Shown: piece by piece, positions 1 through 12,400 of the stretch
How the letters are laid out: each line of letters starts with the position of its first letter
Position numbering within the stretch: the first letter of the stretch is position 1
NCBI RefSeq assembly: GCF_028453695.1
Contig: NC_135774.1
Coordinates: 19,468,001 to 19,532,000, forward strand
Direction of reading: 5' to 3'
Source: Augochlora pura
Taxonomy: Eukaryota; Arthropoda; Insecta; Hymenoptera; Halictidae
Length of the DNA: 64,000 nt
Notes under the pieces: model-generated
Database searches by the model: none
Told to the model about the DNA's origin: nothing
The model's input: only the letters and a program-made list of their open reading frames with translations
Translations under genes and position numbers: made by a program

Positions 1-2845
1 AGGATGGAGGAAAGCTTTGTCAATTGTTTTGTAGGCAGTTCGTTAATGTGACAACGCGTAATCGTTCCTGATTTGCACCCTTTTTATCAGTTTCTTTCAG
101 CTTATTCCCGGCTATAGGCGTCAGAAGCTCTCTATGCAAGCGATAGAATTCTCGTGTTTGTTTTGGCGATAGCGATAAATAAATTATGACCTGGATCGAG
201 ACCAGAGAGAACGGGAGAAAGGTACTGCACGTTTTGGAAGTCGAATCTCGGGAGAATAATATTTCATTTTGGTGGACGATTCTCTATTGTGGAACAATTT
301 CATCATTCGGCTATGAAGGCAATCTTTAAAATCGGACGAACATTATCAATTTTTTTTGTCAAAGACCGTGATTCGTGAACCGACTAAAATAACACTGTTT
401 TCGTACTTCTACACTTTACACAACGTACGTATGATTTTATCAGCAATTCTTATTTTGTACGCTTGCTTATATTATATTATAAATTTACCATGACCATCTA
501 GATATAACTTTTCTTTCTACGGTTCAACTACGTAAACGAAGAGTAACACCTTCTAGTAATCGGATATCATTTACAGAAAGTAGCATAGCGAAAAATTTTC
601 TACGTAACAGTGTCTTTTTATCAGCTACTAGTATTCCACTCTATTATTTTAATTGTTACTGCAGTATTATTCTCTTGAAATAGTCTCACCATTGTTCTGT
701 CCGAAATAACGCGACTCTAATTACCCGAATATCCGACTAGACAATAATAATAACAATAATAAGTAATACATAAAAAATGATCATTAATAAATCGACAAGG
801 GGGATCGCGAATCGAACGGAAGCATTGTGACGCAACGAATCTATTATAGGAACATTAATATCAATATACATGCAGTACATATCGGACATTATTTAACAAA
901 CAGTCTATACCGTGTGGAAATTCTAGTGCGATAAAAAAAAGATGCACAGAAAAGGTAGGATACAGAGACAAATTAATTTCGATATTGAAGCATCCGAGAA
1001 TAATGTAAATAAAATACGTATACAGGGTGTCTTGGTCAACTTCATTCCTCCAGTTCTATAATTTTTATTGATTTGGAAAATTTGACCTATTGTAGACACG
1101 CGATATCATGAATTTATATGTGAATTGAAAGATTTTTTTATTTCGTACGAATTTTTAAATACAACTTTATGATGAAAATCAAAGGATGTTAATATTCATT
1201 AATTTTTCCATTTGTTCTACATATGCACAGAGAAAGATTAATGAATCACATCGTTACGTTCTGTTAAATTGACGTAAAAGAGCAAGGTAAAGTTCAGACA
1301 TACGTTTTCATCGAACAAACGATATTTCCCAAAAAAATAAAAATCAGAGAAATGCTTGAAGAAACGAGAAGACGAGGAACTTCCTGTATACTTGCAGTCT
1401 GATTGTATATCAGACGTATCGCGGTAATAAAAAGATTCACAATAAACGCGCAACGTTAATGAAAGAAGCGTATATATCAAGACAATGGCATGATAGATGT
1501 AATAATAAATATATAATGTATACATGTACATGTATACATTCATAGACATGTGCATAGATATAGTATATTTCACGTAAGTGTACAAAAACTAGTGAAACAT
1601 CAAGAAAGCGTTTAAATGGAAATTAAATGACGTGAAAGCACACAATTTTAGCTGGAGACGAATTACATTTTTGAATTCGATTTTAAGTATACAATCAAAT
1701 AATCGAAAAAAATGGTTTCATCTCAACCAGAAAGTTTCATCATTCAGATCATCTAATTTCCATTGAAAAACTTTTTTGTTACCTTCAATAGTTACATAAT
1801 ATTGATATTTCGTACACTTGTGTGAAACACACCGTACACATATGTATAAGTATACATAATAAGCTAAGAAAGTATATACAAACTATGTTCTCTGAAAAAG
1901 GCAGCGGTTATTAACAACTTTATTGTCTTAGTTAAGCAGCATGGCAAATGAGTTTTCTAATTTGACAATTAAGAATACGAGTGGAGCTCCCCTTAATTTA
2001 TTCAGATCGAATTTGTATAAAATTTTCTTTTTTACTCAGATAACTGAACGTATTGAAAAATATTTAGTTGATATACTTATTTTAATGTTCTACATAGATA
2101 AAGAGTTTCGATGATAATGGCTATTCATAATAACACACACACATACTTCTTTGTTGTACGACGCTTTCAGAATATTTTTTATGTTCACAAAATGAGGTAG
2201 AACTAGTTGTTTGACTAATTCACGTAGTATAATAGTAAATACTATTATTATTTTTAAAGATTTTGATCTGTATTATAATAACGTTAGATGAATAATATTT
2301 TTTTCCTTACACCTTGAAATTATTTCATTAATGAACAAGATACAGCTTAGGTTAATTTTGATTAAACACATTGAGAAAGTGCTTCAGTATATTAGCTAGT
2401 GTAAACGTGATAGATTTAATATAATTTAAAGTGTTTAAAAATATAAGTCAGTAAAAACATTCTCAAATTCGAATACGTCTGTAGAGATTTTTGAAAAAAG
2501 TGTCGTTCATCGTAACTCTTTAACTATGCAACAAAAAGATCCTTAAACTTTTCATCAATTCAATAACACAAACGCATAAGCTCAGAGAACTCTATTGTAC
2601 ATAAAATGATCATCTATTTCAGCTAATAGTCCTACTGTATCTAAAAGAGTACAGAAGTTATGCTAATTACCTGCTGAGCTTTCAGAGAAAATGGCTTGTA
2701 ATACTTCAGACAGTACATGTATACACACGTATAGCGTATACATTTTGTAATATGTATACATGCGAAACCGCCTAATAGCAAGATCTTACTAATTACTGAA
2801 TAAGAAGCGTGCATCTCTTTCTTCGTGAATAGGTTTTGTCTGTAA

Positions 2846-2869
2846 GGGGGGGGGGGGGGGGGGGGGGGG
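2846..2869. repeat. Poly-G homopolymer, 24 bases
   Basis: An uninterrupted run of 24 G on the plus strand, which is very unusual in AT-rich sequence. It could be a true mononucleotide microsatellite or an assembly or sequencing artefact of uncertain length. A second run of 20 G lies 1.4 kb away. Confidence 0.9.
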
Positions 2870-3323
2870 AAGGGTGACGACAACGCTTTCGAAATAGCAT
2901 AATAATAATTATTGATGTAATAATAGTAGACAAACACCAGATAAGGCAGTGGTTATTCGCAGTTATAGTTGCGGTGAGCAGTCGTGAGGGAGATGCCCCC
3001 AAAAGCTACGTGTTAGCCAAAGTTACCGAGGGATTGGAACCGTGCTTCATCACCCATTTACTTTTCTTTTTTTTTTTTTAAATACGTCAACTCTTCAGAA
3101 TTCAGTGAATTCACTGCCTTATCGACAGTCAGGGTTTCATGCGAAAAAATTAGACTGTGGGATGATCAAACGCGTTCCTCACCCCTGTTAACCTTGAAGG
3201 TTAGCAGCATTAAAAGGTTCGAGTTTGCATCAAAGCGCCACAACGATCTTCCGAGAATTACACGCAATTTGGAAAACTTACGAACATGTTCCGGACGACA
3301 TGGTCGACGAGACGACGCATGCA

Positions 3324-3400
3324 TTTTAACAAATTTAACAGGTTCGATAAACGCGACAAGTGCAACAAGTTCAACAAATTTAACAAGTTCAACAAATTGG
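3324..3400. repeat. Imperfect short tandem repeat of AACAAGTTC-like units
   Basis: Units of about 9 bases alternating AACAAATTT, AACAAGTTC and AACAGGTTC recur across this interval. Translated on the plus strand they give a Thr/Asn/Ser-rich repeat, which accounts for a 144-codon open frame there that I do not regard as a gene. Confidence 0.6.
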
Positions 3401-3491
3401 AGAACCGGTTCCGCTGCATTTTCTGAATGTCAGGCGCTTCTAATGCAGATTCGAGACCCAGATAAAAAACTGGTTACAATAATGAGTCTAC

Positions 3492-3584
3492 CTGTCCGCA
3501 GCTGTCTGTGTAGACGACACAGTGAGCGTTTTGGGGGACCACTTGGGCCCCGACAGTGGCTAAGGCTGCTAAGGCGATCCACAT
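3492..3584 (-). CDS. Candidate first coding exon with a signal peptide (unidentified secreted or membrane protein)
   Basis: Seen: ATG at 3584-3582 opens 31 codons beginning MWIALAALATVGAQ, followed by VVPQNAHCVVYTDSCGQ, and the frame meets a splice donor (CAG then GTAGAC) at 3491-3490. The first 12-14 residues are a hydrophobic Ala/Leu stretch ending in small residues, as in a cleavable signal peptide. The mature part would start with a cysteine-containing segment (CVVYTDSC). The exon ends in phase 0. Inferred: first exon of a gene transcribed toward position 1, so the rest lies in or beyond the left edge; no second exon was found in 1-3490. The cysteine spacing is loosely like the N-terminus of NPC1-type sterol transporters (CxWYGxCG), but it does not match exactly and I do not assign it. 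It could be a chance open frame, though a signal sequence followed directly by a good donor argues against that. Confidence 0.45.
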
Positions 3585-4286
3585 GCAGCAAACGAGGCAG
3601 TGTTCGGTACGGTATTTTTTTTTTTTAAGTATTGGTAGCAGTTTTATACATATATATTTTTTAAATTCATTTTTTTTTAATGTAGGCCGTTTATTACCAG
3701 TTGATCGAATTCGGTGGAGAAGGCACCAAAAATCAAAATGAAGCACGTCGAACGTGCCCTCGGGGCACCCAGGTACATGTACGAGAGAAAAAAAGGAGTA
3801 CGAGTATGTTGGTGGTTAATCGTATTGTTTTTCAATATTTTAGGACGATTTTGTTCGTTGTCGCATTGTTGGTTGAAGGATTTCCACAGAAGGATGTTTA
3901 AGAATGTAATATTTTTTTTTTTTCGTAATTTTAATCGTTTCCAACGAATAATATATATATGTATATGTATATATATACATATATATTTATTTGTCATTTT
4001 GGTGCACAGACAAAAAGTAGTCGATTCAAGGTAGAGGAGTGTAGTGGTAGGAAGAAAAAAGCCGGGGTTATGTATAAGTCGCGTGAAAAATAAAAGGGTA
4101 CGCCATGCGGCGACATCGTGTTGTTGTTTACGGAATCATGTGTCGTTCCCACGTAAACGTATGTAATTTTTGTTTTTTTTTTCATTATCATTTGTAGTTT
4201 TAGTTCGGTGGCAAGTTGATGCATGTACCAGGGTGTATTCGTTGCAACGTTTTGTCGTTGGTGTTGTTTCCGAGTGATAGAAGAGA

Positions 4287-4306
4287 GGGGGGGGGGGGGG
4301 GGGGGG
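4287..4306. repeat. Poly-G homopolymer, 20 bases
   Basis: An uninterrupted run of 20 G on the plus strand, preceded by a GA-rich stretch. It is the second such run in 1.5 kb. Read on the minus strand it creates poly-Pro frames that should not be taken as genes. Confidence 0.9.
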
Positions 4307-4919
4307 CGAACATGACGGCGATAATGCAGTGCACACATACCAAGCCAGCGTTTATCAATAGATTTAGACGTATGTGTACGTGTATAACGTGTACCGATTA
4401 CGTTATCGTGTCACAGTAGAGAAATCGTGAACGCGTACACGAATTTTAAGAAACGAAGCAAATTTAAACAAACAAAAAAAAATAAATAGTAAAGAGTATA
4501 TATTTATATTAAAACAATCCGTCACCAAAAATTCATTGATCAGAAACGATTATAAATCCGTTAATGTGTGAACACAAGCGTATAATATGGTATGTGCGCG
4601 TGTGTATACGTGGGTTCGTTTGTAATGCGCAACGACACAGTTTTGTATTTCGTGTGTGTGTGTGAGAAGTACGTGAAAGTCGGATCCGCGGGAGGATAGA
4701 AGGACGAAAAGAGGGAAGAGTGAGAGAGGGAGAGAGAGAGAGAGGACGGTTGAAGGCGGACATTAGATATAAACGGGTAACATGGTAATCGGTTTACGGT
4801 GGTTTGTTTCCCAGCCCACAGGACGATAGGAAATGGTCACAATCGCCACATAAATGTAATCAATCGAAGATCGGCGGATCGAGGTTCCGTAGCAGTCGTT
4901 GTAGATTCCGAAGAGCGGG

Positions 4920-5125
4920 GAATAATTCAGGCACGTGTGGCGTTTCAGGATGAATTTCGGGATTGGAGGGTAATTCAGGCACGTGCGTGGTGGACCATGA
5001 CGGATTGTGGGGGATGTTGCGTCGGTTCGTATCGTGGATGGTACCAGGGATGAAAGCGTTGACGGGACGAGATCAAACAGTATGCGTGGTAATTTTCGAT
5101 CGAAAGACGTGCGTGGTGGATATCC
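4920..5125. repeat. Diverged internal repeats around CACGTG and GTGCGTGGTGGA motifs
   Basis: The string AATTCAGGCACGTG occurs twice about 49 bp apart (near 4924 and 4973), and ACGTGCGTGGTGGA recurs near 4980 and 5107. This looks like an old, diverged minisatellite or an accidental cluster. CACGTG is also the E-box consensus, but no function is claimed. Confidence 0.3.
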
Positions 5126-5489
5126 AGGCAGAGGGCAAGCATGAAACAGAAAGTTGAAAGAGTGGTTATGAAACGATCGGCGAGTAAACGTGCAGAGACT
5201 GGTATGTGGATCATGTCTGGAACCATTCACTGTAATTTGTATATATGGCTACGTGGCTAGAAAATTCTCATTCCATTTTCATTCGTGTCAACTAAATAGG
5301 TACAGTCGATCTTATGTTCTATCAACTATATAACAATTATAAAAATATGTATATATGTATGTAGAGAGAGAGATTTGCACACATAATAAATAATCGTGTT
5401 CGCATGCGCTTCAGTTTATATATTCTTTTTTTTTTTGTTGTTCCCGTGGGATGTCGTGTGTCTGTGTATTGTGTGTGTTATTCGTTCGA

Positions 5490-6462
5490 TATCGTACCGA
5501 TGGAAACTGAAAACATTGGACTTCAATGAAGACGATCCTGTCAAACGACACATCGTTCTTCATAATCATACTTTAAGTTCTATGAAATTAGAAGTCTACA
5601 AGCTGTTTCAAAATATGAGGACGCAGTTGGAAATTATACAGAAGTGTATGGTGTCCTTGACGTATTACGTTATTTCTTTTTAAACAAGTCTATCGTTTAT
5701 TCCCTTTATGTTTATACGCATCTCGTTGATAGTGACGATCCTTTATCATACACATTAAACATTTCTGGATGTATGCTATGGATAAAAACAGTGAACTACG
5801 TGTTTTGTCAAATATGCATCTAGGAACTCGAATGATTCAATGCGATCCAGAATTGAAGTTGTTATTGATCAACATATACTACGAAGGCAGAATCTACAAA
5901 TTTCTCTTTCCTGCGAATTTACAATTTTTCGATAGCGTATAATAGAGAAACTCTTCGTATGCTGTTAATTACGATATCATTATAGTATAATACTATTACA
6001 GCTAATAATAGTAAAATTAACGACAATGATTTCGACGATAATGATGGCTATAACAGTAACACATTCTGTAGAATAGAAATTACGCCCACAAATAATGAAA
6101 AGCTATGTCAATTCTTAAATATTGTTATTTCAACAGAGAGGATTCAAAGTAAATATCGATTGCCACGCAGAATCGATTCACCGATTTGGCTAATTTCTAG
6201 AGGGTGGTCGAGTCCAATTTCTTCAACCGACATTTTTAGGCACATGCGTGAAAATCATTGTGACGTCGACATCGTGTTATAATTGAACGCACGTACAAAA
6301 TTGAAAGAGAGATTACAAGAAACAAGACCAGGTATAGAGATAGAATTGACAAAGAGATATTTATTTCGTCCATACAATAATAGCGTGGAAAGATACACAA
6401 AAGAAATGAATGAGAAACAAGCCAGTACTACCTCTTACGAACATTTTGCGTGGAAGCCGTAA
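5490..6462 (+). pseudogene. Plus-strand cluster of coding-like fragments: decayed or multi-exon unidentified gene
   Basis: Seen: three blocks read like ordinary protein. Block 1 (about 5490-5683) includes LKTLDFNEDDPVKRHIVLHN. Block 2 (5769-5942) includes MIQCDPELKLLLINIYYEGR and FLFPANLQFFDS. Block 3 (6136-6462) stays in one frame for 109 codons with a single TAA at 6280-6282 and includes LQETRPGIEIELTKRYLFRP; it ends over a consensus donor (GCC then GTAAGT, 6459-6464). Block 3 follows a plausible acceptor (TATTTCAACAG, ending at 6136), and block 2 ends by a weak GTATAA donor. Amino-acid use is balanced, unlike the poly-aromatic shadows nearby. Against an intact gene: the frames do not join cleanly by the splice sites I see, and block 3 has an internal stop. 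It may be a pseudogene, a retrocopy with frameshifts, or a gene whose exon borders I misplaced. No family recognised. It lies downstream of mbl and faces it. Confidence 0.35.
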
Positions 6463-9319
6463 GTGTTCTACTTTGTGTACTCTATACAGAAGCGTTCTAT
6501 CGGATCGAGTATCAATTCATTGATCGTGAAGCTCCAAGTGTTTAAGCTTGCATATGCGTCAAAATAAAGTGCTACTGCGATACTTACATCGGAAAGAGTG
6601 CTTCACATCGGTTTCTATAACATATGCGTACATATAGATAAGACAGAACTGTGAGGTATCCAATAGAAAGTCGGCCGTATACAAATGAACACACGATACT
6701 TCGATTTGCTTTCGTCGAACGAGAGATTCGACGCGCCCCCGTGAACAACGGCGGAACGATGTTCGCGGAGAAATTTAGACGAATACCAGAAGTCAGTTCT
6801 ATCTATCCGTTGATATTCACCGATCGGCCGTCACACGTTGAACATTCGAGTGCGGCGTTAAACCATCGGTCAAAATAGTCCTGGCCATTCGTGTGCAGTT
6901 CCGGTTTACTTTGCTCCCTGTTCGTGCGGTGCCATGAACATTTATTTTTACGCATTTACAAAACGTAATGGCATCGACGAGACGTGTCCAGAAACCACGT
7001 GAGACGGTGCGCGTATCGTGTCACTCGCGCATACACAGCGTCTCTTTTCGCCGTCCGTCGACACGAATGGGAAAATCAAAACTCGAATACCGATTTTAAT
7101 CGCGTATTCGCATTCGATACTTGCATTTTCATCACTTTGGCTTCTTCATATACATATATATATATATCATATACATTATACAAATTCATACACATATGCA
7201 TATACGTATGCCATATACGTATCACGGGCATATGCAGATACATAGACGTATACATCGTATGTCACGTGTATACGCACATACATATACGTTTATCATATAT
7301 CATATGCATATACGTATATCATATATTATATACGTATACTCAAACGTACATCATATATCGTATACGTATACATGCATCTATATCATATAAAACATACATA
7401 TACGTGTGCATATGCATGCGAATGTATCGAAATGTCATATATATGTGTATGCATGAATATGGAATCACCAAACCTTTGATGTATGTACAATATTTACGAG
7501 TTCACTTTTTCTTGACACAGAACGTCGGCAAACAATCTGCGTAGCACTCTTCTCTCCTTTTTGAATCGCAAGGCAGTTTGAAAGCGATCAGAACAGGTGT
7601 AGGCCTCGGCGCGATACTTGATGCGATCAGAAGCGTGGATTATTTGATATGAAATAGAGATGCATGTACAGCGTTTGTTCCGGCGACACTGCCTTTGAAA
7701 TCACGAGTGGTGGTCGGTAACAAGTGCACCGTGGCTCCCGGTTACCGAGGCACGACGTATTGCAAAGGTCTCTAATCCATGTGCCAAGCAGTTACAAAAC
7801 AATTCAGTAGGCACACGCGCGAATATAAGAAAATTCTTACGCAGGCGAGTAGCGGCGAAATAATATAATTCGAAGCTTGGATATGAAGCTGACCGAACGC
7901 AGGATGGTTAGTTTTGGAAACTGGGGATTACTGCTGAAAAAGATCGACTCGGGCATATTGGTTTTACGGAATTGAGTTCTTCGAAATTATTCGAAGTACG
8001 TGCAGGTTATTATATATTTATATATATACAATAATTCTACCTATTGTACCTATCAGCTCTAATAACTGACGAACAAAATTAATAACTGATTGAAATAATT
8101 TATGTTTTAAATCGTATTTAAGTCTACAGTAATAGCTGTTTGATTAAATAATTTTACCTAAACAACGATAATCAGTTTAAATTAATTTGTTGATTAAAGT
8201 TGAATTTCACACGGATCGATTCGCTGCAATTATTTTGTAACGGTATAATTAGTATATACAATATGGAATAAATTTACGTGTACATATAAATTTACTCAGC
8301 GCATCTGCTGCTATAAAATAGTTGAAATAAAGGAAGAAATCATTTACATAATAAAAAGGAAGTCAAATAAACTTCTTTAATGAAGTAATTATGTTTCTAT
8401 AATACCTTTGTAAACATTATGTTTCGTTTATCTTTCAAGTTAGTAATCTTGAAACAACGACATATATTCTTTTTCCTGCAAGCATTTGTTTTCATGAAAC
8501 GATAACAGTTTAAGTAAATACTGATTGATGCATCGATCGTTTTCAACGAATAATCAAAACGGTAGTGGAAGTGACACTAGACATAATGTGGCGATTGTTC
8601 TTAAGAATCATAGGATGCAAATGGGGAAAGTCGACATGATTAAATACGGGTAAACCTAGATATTACTCCTTCGTGCCTCCGACTTTCGCAACTAAAGCGC
8701 AACAGAAGCTGCGGTTAGGGGTGGAACCAAGGATACGGTGCGGCGAGGATTGTAGGGAAGGGAGGGATGTAAATAACATAATTTTACGATCAGAGAAACG
8801 TGAAGGAAATAGAGAAGTAGAAGAAGAATATATAGACAAGATAGTGAGCCGTACGCTCGTTTTACGGCGTTCCTCATAATAAAAGCGGCTAACATCTACA
8901 AGGTTTTAGAAATGACCGTGTACTTGGTAACGTCTAGGTGTGCTCAGCAAGTACGGAACGATTCCCGCGAACGTGAAAAAAATTAAACGGGTGCGTACAA
9001 TTTGCTATCATTTCGTCCGTCGAGAATTTATCAACTGAAACATATCGGAATTCGTACGCAAAAATACAACAAAATAAATACATATATATATATATCAAAA
9101 CCAGAGGAAAATTTTTTTTAAAAAGAAATCAGAACAATGTTACCAATAAATTCACAGAAAAATAATTAGAAAATGAGAAAAGGCTAAAACTAATATTACG
9201 TAGAAGAGCGAGTAATGATACAAGCACCAAGTCGACCAAATATCGTCAAAGGATATGTAAAAAACAAGGGAAGCAGGAAGCGAGGCTAAGACTGTGAGCA
9301 ATAATGGGCGCAATATCGA
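6463..9319. other. Intergenic DNA without a recognised gene
   Basis: Open frames of 60-190 codons occur, but the largest (6984-7544, plus) is produced by TATACGTATA-type low-complexity sequence. A 75-codon plus-strand frame at 6651-6878 has balanced composition (contains FAEKFRRIPEVSSIYPLIF) and could be a further exon of the fragments at 5.5-6.5 kb, but I found no splice support. Nothing else was seen. Confidence 0.3.
7141..7460. repeat. TA/CATA/TACG low-complexity tract
   Basis: Long alternation of ATATAC, CATATA and GTATAC steps. It is purine-pyrimidine alternating and self-complementary, so it gives spurious open frames rich in Tyr, Ile and His on both strands. Confidence 0.8.
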
Positions 9320-9480
9320 GTAATACACGAGTATATATGTAGTATATATAATATATTATATAATACTATATATATATATATATCTTTCTTTGTACATATA
9401 TTTATATTTCAAGAACATACACACACACACACACATGTATGTGTACATATATTTATATATGGTCCTATATATATATATAG
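9320..9480. repeat. (TA)n and (CA)n microsatellite cluster
   Basis: Several TA runs flank a CACACACACACACA run near 9419-9435. The segment is partly palindromic. No coding potential. Confidence 0.8.
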
Positions 9481-12400
9481 GATTGTATTACTAGGGATTA
9501 GCGAGTTGTTGGGAAGTTCTGTTTCGATAGAAAGAGATGAAATAAGAAGAAGCATTAATAAAACAAATATTCATGCATTTCTCAAGCATTATTATTACAA
9601 ATACTGGCTGACTCCTTGACAAACCCCGTGAGCGTGCACGCGCGAAAACGCATTCGGGACCTTCGAAGACTCGTTTCTTATTTGTTTCTTAACTTTTTCT
9701 GTTTTCATTAAGCTATCGTCTCGCAATCATTTCAAACTTGTTGCTGGAACTCTATTCTGTTTTTTTTTCTATTTTTTCATTGAGTCGATGACGCAGATTA
9801 CACGTGGTTAGATCCCCTATACGATCTATAGTATATGCTTTTTGTTTTCAATTAAATGGACGACGTGTCAGTCTCGTGAGACGTCTTCTCGCAACACGCG
9901 GCTTTTATCACGCTCTCTACGTGATATCGTGCAACGTGTGTGTGTGTGAGAATGTGAACGTGTACATGTGTGTGTGCGCATACGCGTCTACATGCATATA
10001 AAGAGTCCAAGATTATAGAGTGAGACCTCTTTTAAACACAATTATACGATCATGAAAATTTCGTTACATTTCGAGACATTGTGCACACACTGGCTCTTAT
10101 TCGATTCGCACGTAATACGTGCGTGTACGCACGCAAGCATGGTGTTTTACGCGTATCCGTGTATCATGTGACGCCTAAACAAAAGATGCGGGACGAAACG
10201 GTACACAGTTATAAATTACTATTTATACGCGTGTAATATACGTAGTTTCGTCGTTAAACGTGTTTCCTCTCTTATCGTTTATAAACCTTAGTCGACAGTT
10301 TAATACATTATTTCATTATTATTATATATGCTTATCTGCCTATTACTCCGCGAACTTATGTCTACCTTTCTCTTTTCGTTGCACGATATCTATATGCAAC
10401 ACTGATCATGTATTTAGGGTTTTCGTCATATTTGTTATGTACGTATGTATAGATTTATATATAAATATAATAATATGTATGTATGTACGTATGTATGCAT
10501 GTATGTATATATATATAAGTATATATACGCAAGCTGATGTACTTATATACATAAATATATATATATATATATACATACATGTGTATATGTGTATGCCGTG
10601 TAAGTAAACCAGACGTTGTGCTTCTTACGTGTTTTCTTCTTCGAATTAATCGGGTACTTCGATACACGTGTGTTCTTTGTGTGCGACGGTGTATGAGTGC
10701 AGGGGGAAGGCACTTCTGCTGTTTTTCATTTGATCTTTCGCCGGAAAACTCGTAATCGCAGTTCACCTTTCTGACTGATTGTCCATCGAACTTGATTTCG
10801 ATCGTGGAAGATTTTACATTACGTCGTAAGTACGAATCGTAACAGGAAACGTCGCGAAGAATGAGAAACAAATGCGTACACGCTACTTTCTTTCCGTTTC
10901 GATTACTGCCGAGTAAATCATAAATGTTGACACAAGAACTTGTATAAAGACTTTTAAGCACTGTTTGAAAGATTATGCGAAATAAGAGATAAGTGAAATT
11001 AATTGTCATTGATAGAGCGACTGCAGTGCTGGATAAGAGTACTGGAACTGGTCACCGTAATAGAATTATTAATATTAGATACAAAAGGCTTTAAAGAAAT
11101 ATATTCTTATCGGTAAAAAGAGACGGTGGGTTTCCGTGTCCGACGAAGATCTGAGAAAAATCAGCCACCCTCTCGATAGTGTACAAGAGTGAACAACAAC
11201 AAGTCAAGGAACACTGGAGTCGTCGGTTCGTGTGCACGAGTCTTTCCGAAACCGAGGAGTACGTGTAACAACTCAATTTGTTTGTTCTCTAGGAGGCCGT
11301 TCGAAATTGTGTACGATCCGTCAAGATCGTGTGTTGTATACGTGTATGTGTGTAAAGTGCGCGCACGCGCGCGAATACGTGTACTCCGGTATATTCGTGT
11401 CATCTATAGATGGCGTCCGGTTGTTACACATCGAAAACTATCACAACGTATCGCCTTTAGAGGTATTTCAGCTAGCGCAGAACAAAGACAGCCTCTCCGC
11501 TCTGTTTTGTTCGATGAACGATACAAAAAGGTTAACCGTCGTACACTCCGCCGCTATGGAAGACCGTGTTTCTGAACAATGTTACGCTCAGAGGGGTAGC
11601 CATATGGATGCCACAAATTTATTATTTTGTGCGTGTGAGCGCGCTCTGTGCAATGTGTGCTGCGTCTTCGCGATGAAGACGGAGAAGATGCCTTTGCTTC
11701 TCGCGTACGAGCAAAGGGAACCGTGGCAACACACACACCGGAATATATAGATTCGAACGGTGACGATTCATTCTTCAACAATTTTGCTTAAACAAGTAAG
11801 CAATGTCGTTTGAAATTTTGGATTGAATCGCGAAAACATTAAATCTACGGTTAGATTAGGCCGCTCTTAAGGCATTGTGAACGATTCTTTGAAGCTTGGA
11901 AATCATTCCTTCACTGTCTTCTACTAAAACAAAATTAGTAGTCAATAATTAAAAACGTCTGTCGAGAGATTGCTCGATTTTCTGTACACAAGTTAATTCA
12001 ATGCAAGGCGACGCGAGCGCGTCATTCATTTCAATAAATAATTTCTAATTCTTGTCACTTTTTAAAACTGAAAAAAGATCATAGATAAAGATCGTTTAAA
12101 AAAAGATCATAGATAAAAGACGTAATGCGATTTAGTGATTTCGATGCGCGACGAGAATACCTAAAACATTTTAAAATTAGATTCGCATGTTAGCACGGTT
12201 CCATTAGCTCCGTTAATAATGTAAAGAAATTTCTTATTTACACGTACGTAGACCTACATATACACATGCGTATATATATGTATACATATATATAATACAA
12301 GTGTATATCCATCCTCGTCAGTACTATCGTCTTGACTAAAACAGGCTTTCAAATCACTGGCAAATACGTGTACGAGTACACAGAAGAGAGCAATTAATTC

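Larger units (their letters stand above)
1..3490. other. AT-rich DNA without a recognised gene; probable first intron of the gene starting at 3584
   Basis: No convincing exon was found on either strand. The open frames here are short and biased by AT-rich or low-complexity sequence. If the exon at 3584-3492 is real, this stretch is its first intron, because that exon ends in a GT donor reading toward position 1. A short motif at about 1022 (ACAGGGTGTCTTGG) resembles the tip of some insect DNA transposons, but no inverted partner was seen. Confidence 0.3.
3585..5489. other. Intergenic or 5' flanking DNA, low complexity
   Basis: No gene recognised. It contains T-rich and TA-rich tracts, a G20 run, a GA tract at about 4715-4745, and imperfect repeats near 4.9-5.1 kb. 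If the exon at 3584-3492 is real, the promoter and 5' UTR of that minus-strand gene should lie here; I could not pick out a specific promoter element. Confidence 0.3.

Noticed and set aside
3194..3628. 144-codon plus-strand open frame
   Set aside because: Built on a tandem AACAAGTTC repeat and antisense to the better signal-peptide exon.
6984..7544. 186-codon plus-strand open frame
   Set aside because: Produced by TATACGTATA-type low complexity; the peptide is a Tyr/Ile/His repeat with no domain.
10455..11009. 184-codon minus-strand open frame
   Set aside because: Its last third is a translated TATG microsatellite, and the rest has no splice sites or family features.
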